15,859 nt of DNA from Conoideocrella luteorostrata (taxonomy: Eukaryota > Ascomycota > Sordariomycetes > Hypocreales > Clavicipitaceae): positions 1 through 15,859 of the forward strand of contig JASWJB010000568.1 of assembly GCA_032433595.1 (NCBI GenBank). Reading direction: 5' to 3'. Positions 10,334 through 15,859 of the stretch are shown here, in pieces. The position numbers and the translations under genes were made by a program. The notes beneath the pieces are model-generated. The model was given only the letters and a program-made list of their open reading frames with translations, was not told the origin of the DNA and searched no databases. Each line of letters opens with the position of its first letter. Positions within the stretch are counted from its first letter, which is position 1.

Positions 10334-11283
10334 GGTCCGCATTAATGTACTCCAGCAATCGTGACTCGTGTGGTGCAGACATGCGAGGTGCACGCACAGA
10401 CGTTGGTTGTTTCAAACCATGTGTAACGTGATTCGTTCGCACCAGCCGAGTACAAAAGTTTGTTTAGGGGGGCAGCCCAGGCCAAGGGCAACTCAAAATC
10501 CCCACTTGCCCGACAAGGCGGAACTAACAAGTTTCAGGTCGATAACAAAATCAATGAGCAAGTACTCGTTTAGTTCGTGTTGTTGTTGAAATCTACAATC
10601 CTTGAGCGACAATGGTGGCCAATAGAAGCGGTCGGCTGTGCGAAAACAGGAGACTGCGTCGATTGTTCGGGATTAATCTGGCGGAACCATCGACAACGCA
10701 TGCGTCTCTGTTCGCCCAGGTTGGAATGTCCGGTCCACCTTGCACCCTATCAAAGGCTATCTGATGAGCAATCATCAAGATTTGAGACCCAGAACCGGAT
10801 GCCACTGCAGGAATGTCATCGGATCGCAACTGGCTGTTGGCGTGGGCCTGGCTGAGGGAGTGTGGGAGCCCTGCCTAGCTGGGAGTGTATCTCGAGGTGA
10901 GCAGCTGTGGTCCGTCTAAAAAGTGGGAAAGGTCCTTGTATTCTATCTGATTGAAGAGGAACTGCAGCTCTTATTATAGATAACTCCAGGGCAGCCGGAT
11001 ATCGGGTAAGACTGGTTATATCGGATGAAAATGGTAAGAGTCACGATTACTCCGTAGCAGAATGGATGGAGTACCCCATTTGGGGTCACCTTCTGCCGAG
11101 GATGTCTTGCGTCAGCCAGCCCCGCACTTTGCGTGATGTTGCCGGCATGTCGAGTCAGCCAGCTACATTACACAGTGTACATGCTGCATGTTTACAAGGA
11201 ACGCAGAGGAGCGGGATCTCAAAATATTCAACTGGGCTTACGGCGTGGGAAGGTAGGGAGGTGACGTTTCACAGGATGGTTGA

Positions 11284-11318
11284 ATTGTACATGAGTCGGC
11301 GGACTAGTCATGTACAAT
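11284..11318. repeat. Inverted repeat, 11-bp perfect arms
   Basis: ATTGTACATGA (11284-11294) and TCATGTACAAT (11308-11318) are exact reverse complements, 13 nt apart. An inner gtc-ggcg-gac pairing lengthens the stem with a small bulge. It could be a DNA hairpin or a dyad binding site. No gene adjoins it closely, and it lies in the block-B-specific segment. Confidence 0.75.
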
Positions 11319-11485
11319 ACGAGAGGCCGTCTTTTCGGCTGCTGGCTGGCGACTTCCAGTGACCAAGAGCCTACCAGAGCCCCGCCATGGCGCTGCACTG
11401 TTTGCCGCAATATGGCTATTGGATTCTTAATACCATAAATACCGTACAAAATAGATAAATCAGGTGCCATCTTTTTTATTTTAAG

Positions 11486-11523
11486 TAAAAAATAGAAAAA
11501 AGAAAAAAGAAAAAAGAAAAAAG
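11486..11523. repeat. Tandem A-rich repeat, unit aaaaaag
   Basis: Four to five copies of a 7-base aaaaaag unit, preceded by a T-rich run (11471-11482), so the two can pair. It sits near the right end of the block-B-specific segment, which is where an A-rich tail of an inserted retroelement would be expected, but I see no element body that I can identify. Confidence 0.75.
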
Positions 11524-11777
11524 TCCACTCCGAATTCCGTACAAGCCAACGATCCTCACCGACACTAGGGAGGAGATCAGATTGGCGTGGCGCGAACGCG
11601 CGGGCAGTCCAACCAAGACCTGCCCCTCCACAACCCCTCCTCGTCATCTGTAGCGGAAGTAGAATGGAAAAGCATAGCGCCCCGTTTGCACATGCTCACG
11701 ACCACCATGTTTTGTTTCATTTTTGTTCAAGTTTACAACTTCTTGAAGCTTAATTACCCAACCACAACCCCGTCTAT

Positions 11778-12086
11778 TCAAATATTCGTTCTCGCAAGTA
11801 TCTCGTTGATTGGCAGCTTGGACCTGCTGTGCTCGCACAGGTAACGAGCCAGCATTGAGTCCTGCAGCGGGGCGTTTTGTCTGAATGCACGCACGACTTG
11901 TTAGCACCTTGAGCGACAACCGACGTTTTGCTTTGCACTGGTATACACAAACACTGTAGAAGAACTGTTCCCGTTACCGGTGTTCTGGGACGTGAGCGTC
12001 TGTCTGGTGGTGCTCTTGCCGTTGTTGTCAGAGGAGGCGTGGCCCGTCTCAACTACAACAGATGACGAAACCGAGTGGTTGGGCAT
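11778..12086 (-). CDS. Small Ser/Thr-rich protein, family member B (one intron)
   Basis: Unrecognised protein, 78 aa after splicing. Exon 1 is 11953-12086 (ATG at 12086-12084, A at -3) and exon 2 is 11778-11880. The 72-nt intron (11881-11952) starts GTTTGT, has a perfect GCTAAC branch site and ends TTCAG, splitting a GT|A valine codon (phase 2). An in-frame TAA at the branch site means unspliced message would stop early, which supports a real intron. The N-terminus is MPNHSVSSS, then V-V-E-T-G-H; the middle is rich in Ser, Thr, Asn and Gly; the C-terminus has QDSMLARYL, KLPINE and NI. Exon 2 has exactly the length of its counterpart in gene A, and exon 1 differs by one codon. Many third-position changes leave the residue unchanged. 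There is no signal peptide or membrane segment. The SML-Y-E-NE-L spacing is shared with A and C. The role is unknown; a short soluble intracellular protein is the simplest reading. Confidence 0.82.
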
Positions 12087-12233
12087 TTTGAGGTGGATTG
12101 CTGTAGGAGTAAGGAAAAAATAAGAGTAGAAGAAGAACCGAAGCAACTACTAGGCAAACTGATAGACGGGGAAAGTGTCTCATGAGGGCCTGGCAAGGAT
12201 CTCTGGTGGCCAACAATGCAGAGGGAAGATGGT

Positions 12234-12324
12234 GCATTTATACCATTTACTTGAGTCCCGTACTAGGTTTGCGAGGAGATACACGTGCGCGAAAGCGATC
12301 TGATCTGGTATTCCCCGAGGGCGG
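12234..12324 (-). promoter_or_regulatory. Promoter of gene B with blocks shared with gene A
   Basis: The TATA box (minus strand GTATAAATGC) is at 12234-12243, about 150 nt before the start codon. GCAAACCTAGT is at 12262-12272 and a GC-rich box (CCGCCCTCGG) at 12315-12324. The order matches gene A and the spacing is similar. The 5' leader between TATA and ATG is less well conserved. Confidence 0.6.
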
Positions 12325-13369
12325 CAACACAAGGCTGACGCTGCAACAAACAACCTTGACCGCTGGTCGACTGTCAACGCTGTACCTCAAGCAGATATAT
12401 AGTCATGTTCTTAGTCCGAGACGATATGGGCAAAGGCTAGCAGGGTATTCCAGCCCGTGGTCTCATTGGACATCGGTGGAATTCTCCCTATTCGTTTCAA
12501 GGGGATGAAAGGGGGGGTGGTTACGCCGCTCATCCCATCTCTAGATCGTCAAACTATTCTCTTTCGGGGTTGTCCCGTCCCAAGTACCACGTGCTAAAGA
12601 ATGTGGAAGCCTTGAATTGCACGTCAGCGCATGGTTGCACCAGAGGGATCATTGAATACATCCAGTATGATTGGACGGTCCCCGGCGGGTTGTTGCCATC
12701 CCGCAGGTATTGTGCATGCTCTGAAAGGTTCCCGGCCGCAATTTCCGCAAAAATGGGAAATTGACGAATCCACAGCATTCCCAGGATGTTAGCGCGGAAA
12801 TAAACGCATTCTTGTTTTGAACGTGAGAGGAGAGGCGGTGTGGGAACGTGTAAGGCGCAGCCAGAATGGTTGCATCGCATGGAAAGCCCACAGTGATTAC
12901 CGGCCGAGCAACTCTCACAGCCTGCGTAATGTGGCTATGTCACCATCACAGCTTGTAGCTGCTTCTCGGCTCTGTTGTTGTTGCTTTACGCATCTCGTGA
13001 GCGTGGTGGTGGCGGCGATGGTGATGGCTTGGCGCCGAACGGTTTGCCCCAAGAACGATGAATGCACTATTGATCAAAATCGGTATGACTAGTACTCCGT
13101 ATGGAGTAGACCACGGAGTAAACAACGGGAGCGGCGCCCTTTGAGGCTCTGCGGTTGGCTCCACTCATGCTTATGGCTTGCAGCACTGTACTAGTAAAAT
13201 AATTGGCGGATATATGTATCTAAACGCGGGAAGACTTGCTTCTCTAACTCGAGCCGCGCACCAATTTCCTCCGATCATTGACAGGCGAACCGCCACAATT
13301 CAATTATCCATCAGTCAGGCAGACCGATACATTCGTTGCGACCTGCGCGCAGCTAGTCCTCGCCTATCG

Positions 13370-13960
13370 CGAACAGTCAAAATTCTTGGAGAAAACAATT
13401 GTACCTTCTGGATATGCGTGGAATGAGCTCAAGCTGCCGCCTTTCTCGGATTACCCCCGAGACGTGGATGGGATCGATCACTTCGCCACGTGCATTCGTC
13501 GTCTCGTGAGCGTCACCGCTACATAGGGTCAGCCAGTGAAAGTAAATATGAGCAGAAGTATCACAAGGCGACATCTTCCAACACAGCTCGAGAGATGACA
13601 ACATCAAGATTACGCCAATCAAAGAAAAACGCGATATCACATATTTCACAGAACCATGCTGCGCAGCTGGGCAACGCGGGGCACACGACCCCCTAAAGAC
13701 CGAAACGATGAGATACGGAAATGCCTGCAACCCAAATGGACGTTCCAGGTACGCTAGACCGAAATGAATGAATAGTAGGTATCGATACCTGCTACTTGTT
13801 CATTTTGGATTAGCGCACCCGGAACAGTTGAGTGTTTGTAGCCCCGGACATGCTGACCCGTCGTTCCGAGCGCGCTAATCCAAAATGACCAAGTAGCAGG
13901 TATGGATACCTACTACTCATTCATTTCGGACTAGATATGGGTATCGAAATCCGACCGCGT
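13370..13960. other. Block-B-specific segment around the fold-back element
   Basis: Block A aligns with block B up to the shared ctcgcctatcg (6220s against 13360s) and again around gtggcccggcc / gtggcttggct (about 6255 and 13962). Some 590 bp of block B in between have no counterpart. The segment holds the fold-back element at 13754-13934. The plus-strand open frame at 13248-13526 crosses the left junction. I cannot tell whether this is an insertion in B or a loss in A. Confidence 0.5.
13754..13934. repeat. Fold-back (MITE-like) element with nested palindromes
   Basis: The arms 13754-13816 and 13872-13934 are 63 bp each and inverted, with four mismatches. A weaker continuation (acccggaac against gttccgagc) leaves a loop of about 37 nt. 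The outer ends are CTAG on both sides. Each arm is itself an imperfect palindrome centred on ggtatcgatacc or ggtatggatacc, so a unit of about 23 bp (gaaatgaatgaatagtaggt and following bases) occurs four times in alternating orientation. The whole could extrude as a cruciform or as two side hairpins. There is no coding capacity. A non-autonomous transposable element is the likeliest reading, but I see no clear target-site duplication. Confidence 0.75.
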
Positions 13961-14440
13961 GGCTTGGCTAACCCCCAATAATTTCCTGAATCTATACACT
14001 AGCATGTGCATGTCTCTAGTACCGCTGCGAGGACCCCTTGCTCGTGAAACCTAAAAGCTGGGGTCTGAGAGTCTATGAGGCATTGAAACATGTCAGCAAT
14101 GTGCAAGGTACGAATGACCGTGGCAGTTGACATCGATTGGTGCACCAGCCGACTCAATAGCGTTGTATTCCAGTATCTTAGTGAAGAGGGGAGGGTGGCG
14201 GGGGTACTTGACTAATAGCCCACTGTATTAAGGTAAGCCCCCCCTCAATACATTCCCAATGCCCACGCAACCTGAAGTGCCATTTGGGATGTCTGCATCT
14301 TTATCTGGTACTGTTTGTAATCCTCGCTTTCTTTTACGTGTCGATGTCGTTCACCTCGGACACATGTCGAGCAAAACGTCGACTATTTTGTGAACCACGG
14401 CCATCGAAGCTGAGGTGAGCCCCTTGCACAAACGCACTAC
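13960..14440. other. End of block B and unique flank, no gene seen
   Basis: The part up to about 14130 aligns with 6255-6430 in block A: the gaaac segment, then gtctgag / gtctgaa, then catgtca and tgcaaggta / cacaaggca. Beyond that the similarity fades. No open frame or splice pattern suggests a gene here. Confidence 0.45.
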
Positions 14441-14820
14441 TATTTAATATTCACCTAGCTAACTTGAGGTTCTTATGATCACACTCATAAAGGCTTAAAC
14501 GTCTTACCAACTAATTACAGGTTATACAATTCGTAAGACTAGGAGTATTTTAGAGAATAAAGAGCTTTTAGTTATTAGGATCTAAGGACTAAGAAATATT
14601 AACTGCTTTTTTCTAGACATAATTTAATATTAGGATAAAGGGAGTTGTATTGGGAAAAAATTTTAATACTCCTACAAAGGCATTTACTTAAACTTCTCGC
14701 AAGTACTTTTATAGTCTTTTCCTACAAACTAGACGTAGAAGGCGAGTGGGCTCACTACTAGCAAGTAGTTAACGCCTTTCCTAGTTAATGCTGTTTAGTT
14801 TACTTACCTACTTTATTGAC
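14441..14820. repeat. AT-rich relic, probably a RIP-mutated repeat
   Basis: By hand count G+C falls to about one third over 14461-14820 and to about a quarter in 14581-14640, while the surrounding DNA looks close to half G+C. TpA steps are frequent, and stops are so common that no frame stays open. This is the pattern left by repeat-induced point mutation on old transposons in ascomycetes. No terminal repeats or protein remnants are recognisable, so the original element cannot be named. Confidence 0.5.
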
Positions 14821-15443
14821 CCAAAACAAACACCCACCACACACGTGCACTGGTGTCTGACACACAACCGGTGACGATACCTTCAATTCTGTAAGAGGCT
14901 TCAATTGAATCCAAGTCAATTCGTAGACCTCTCGTACGTACCGAGATCAAATGTTCTATCAAACAAATCATAGGAATAAGAGCACGGTTACTCGTCAAAT
15001 AGAAAGAATAGACATAATAACACGAGGACAGCACTCCTAGGGGGGACACGATTTAATTCTGTACGGGCAAGCAATTCAATTTATTCCTAACGCGAGTGCA
15101 TTGTTCGTGACTATCTGAGTGAACGGGCAAGGCCCTTCCTATAGATAATCTATTTGATCTCGACTAAACTATTCAGCTTCAAGCCTCATGTGAGTCGGCA
15201 TCCGCCCCGGTAGATAATATAACCCTAATATGTAGCTAGTTTGTGCGTGAATTTGAGCACCCCAGGGTAGCTGCGTGTGAAAAGGATTTTTTTTAACAAG
15301 TGTGATTTTAGTCAGCCTTAGACAAGTATATTTATAGTTAACGTAGCTTCCTTCAGAATGAAAAGAAATCATGCCTTCTTCGTGAAGCAATTTGACACTT
15401 TGAGAATCTGACTTCATTGTTGAATGCTTATTATTACTCGATA
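14821..15443. other. Stretch without a supported gene
   Basis: Moderately AT-rich DNA. Two minus-strand open frames (14813-15049, which starts with GTG, and 15169-15417) have no recognisable domain, no paralogue in the window and no clear fungal splice sites. I see nothing else to annotate. Confidence 0.4.
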
Positions 15444-15475
15444 CTGACTACTTGAATACATGAACCATTTGATCA
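15444..15475 (+). repeat. 32-bp direct repeat, copy 1
   Basis: Matches 15598-15629 with three mismatches, two of them C/T transitions. The period is 154 bp. Weak similarity continues for about 25 bp to the right (aacaagaccacgag against aacagtaccacaag), so the original repeat was probably longer. Confidence 0.75.
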
Positions 15476-15489
15476 TATGCAGTTGAACA

Positions 15490-15546
15490 AGACCACGAGT
15501 TCAATTGAGGTACAAACCGACGCCCTACGATTCCAACTCGTGGTCT
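15490..15546. repeat. Inverted repeat, 12-bp perfect arms
   Basis: AGACCACGAGTT (15490-15501) and AACTCGTGGTCT (15535-15546) are exact reverse complements with a 33-nt loop. The structure lies between the two copies of the 32-bp direct repeat. It does not fold as a tRNA: there is no T-loop or anticodon arm in the right place. Confidence 0.75.
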
Positions 15547-15597
15547 CTGACCTACGATTTCGACCGCACGCGTGCAGTTAAACCGCACCTTGCGACA

Positions 15598-15629
15598 CTG
15601 ACAACCTGAATACACGAACCATTTGATCA
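15598..15629 (+). repeat. 32-bp direct repeat, copy 2
   Basis: Partner of 15444-15475, with 29 of 32 positions identical. The pair flanks the inverted repeat at 15490-15546. Together they may be the remains of a small repeated element. Confidence 0.75.
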
Positions 15630-15830
15630 ATTAATACCAAACAGTACCACAAGGAGACTTGGGTGTTTGGTGTGTTCTTTTCTTCCAGACAAACTAGTTA
15701 TCAGCCGCTTAACTAAAACTAATAAGAGCTAACTCGGGTTAATCTTAGAGTGTACGGAGTAATGTACTGTGTTGTGGTCGCAAGAGAAGTAGACCCAATG
15801 GGGAAAGGGGAAGAGGGGGTGCAAACTTTT

Positions 15831-15850
15831 TGCGATTCGCGCGAATCGCA
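15831..15850. promoter_or_regulatory. Perfect 20-bp palindrome with TTCGCGCGAA core
   Basis: TGCGATTCGCGCGAATCGCA is its own reverse complement. The core TTCGCGCGAA resembles the E2F / MBF (MCB-like) class of sites that drive cell-cycle genes, which suggests a promoter for a gene lying just beyond the right edge. This is an inference from motif similarity, and the target gene is not in view. Confidence 0.4.
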
Positions 15851-15859
15851 CAACGTTGG

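Larger units (their letters stand above)
10960..11570. other. Block-B-specific segment without a counterpart in block A
   Basis: Alignment to block A holds up to about 10950 (against about 4000) and again from the 3' flank of gene B. Block A has only about 140-200 bp in between, against more than 600 bp here. The segment carries a TACTCCGTA copy (11048-11056), an inverted repeat (11284-11318) and an A-rich tract (11486-11523). A 98-codon ATG frame (11066-11362 +) runs through the inverted repeat and has no visible domain. Either an insertion in B or a deletion in A would explain it. The edges are approximate. Confidence 0.5.
8655..14130 (+). repeat. Segmental duplication, block B (direct copy of block A)
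   Basis: The second copy of the block at about 1940-6430, in the same orientation, so the pair is a spaced tandem duplication. It is about 1 kb longer than block A, mostly because of two segments with no counterpart there (about 10960-11570 and 13370-13960). Differences between copies include many C/T and G/A transitions and small indels, for example across 9615-9910 against 2732-3010. Apart from gene B, I see no gene in it. Open frames such as 9818-10147 + and 12554-12880 - are not conserved in block A. Confidence 0.85.

Noticed and set aside
12182..12508. 108-codon plus-strand ATG frame
   Set aside because: It lies across the promoter of gene B on the opposite strand. Its counterpart in block A is not open, while the promoter blocks are conserved.
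13248..13526. Plus-strand open frame with a protein-like composition (LKLPPFSDYPRDVDG)
   Set aside because: It has no ATG start (TTG only). The aligned part of block A has stops and shifts in this frame, and the frame crosses the edge of a block-B-specific segment. It could be a remnant of a gene, but this cannot be supported.
15220..15229. taaccctaat resembling telomere repeat (CCCTAA)
   Set aside because: Only about one and a half units with no array around it, so a chance match.
15490..15546. Possible tRNA or structured RNA
   Set aside because: There is a 12-bp stem but no cloverleaf, no GTTCGA-type T-loop and no internal promoter boxes in the right places. No tRNA, rRNA or CRISPR-like array was found in the window.

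Overview
The window looks like accessory DNA from a filamentous ascomycete (Pezizomycotina). I cannot name the genus. The signs are short spliceosomal introns of 63 to 133 nt with fungal branch sites (GCTAAC, ACTAAT type) and TATA-type promoters. There is also an AT-rich patch like RIP-mutated DNA, and a dense scatter of the 9-mer TACTCCGTA. There are no bacterial operons, no rRNA or tRNA, no CRISPR array, and no recognisable transposase or other known enzyme. Most long open frames lack an ATG or are not conserved between duplicated copies.

The main content is a family of three small genes, all on the minus strand: C (1196-1529, 80 aa), A (4358-4660, 77 aa) and B (11778-12086, 78 aa). None stands out as one gene in the raw reading frames. 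They appear when the three loci are compared and spliced. Each has one intron at the same place and in the same phase (phase 2), an N-terminus of the form M-x-x-[HR]-SVSS, a Ser/Thr-rich middle, and a C-terminal motif SML-x2-Y-x2-E-x8-NE-x-L. I do not recognise the family.

A and B sit inside an old direct segmental duplication. Block A is about 1940-6430 and block B about 8655-14130. The offset grows from 6.7 kb at the left end to 7.7 kb at the right because of indels. The flanks have decayed, with many indels and transitions, while the two coding regions stay aligned, differ by a single codon-sized indel, and show many silent changes. This points to selection on the protein. Promoter blocks around the TATA boxes are also shared.

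Layout: 1-740, no gene; 766-940, decayed minisatellite; 1196-1706, gene C and its promoter; 1940-6430, block A with gene A; 6430-7780, no convincing gene; 7785-8619, a tentative three-exon gene; 8655-14130, block B with gene B and two segments absent from block A, one holding a large fold-back element (13754-13934); 14441-14820, AT-rich relic; 14820-15859, no gene, with small repeats and a perfect 20-bp palindrome at 15831-15850. How the small proteins act, and whether they act together, cannot be read from the sequence.
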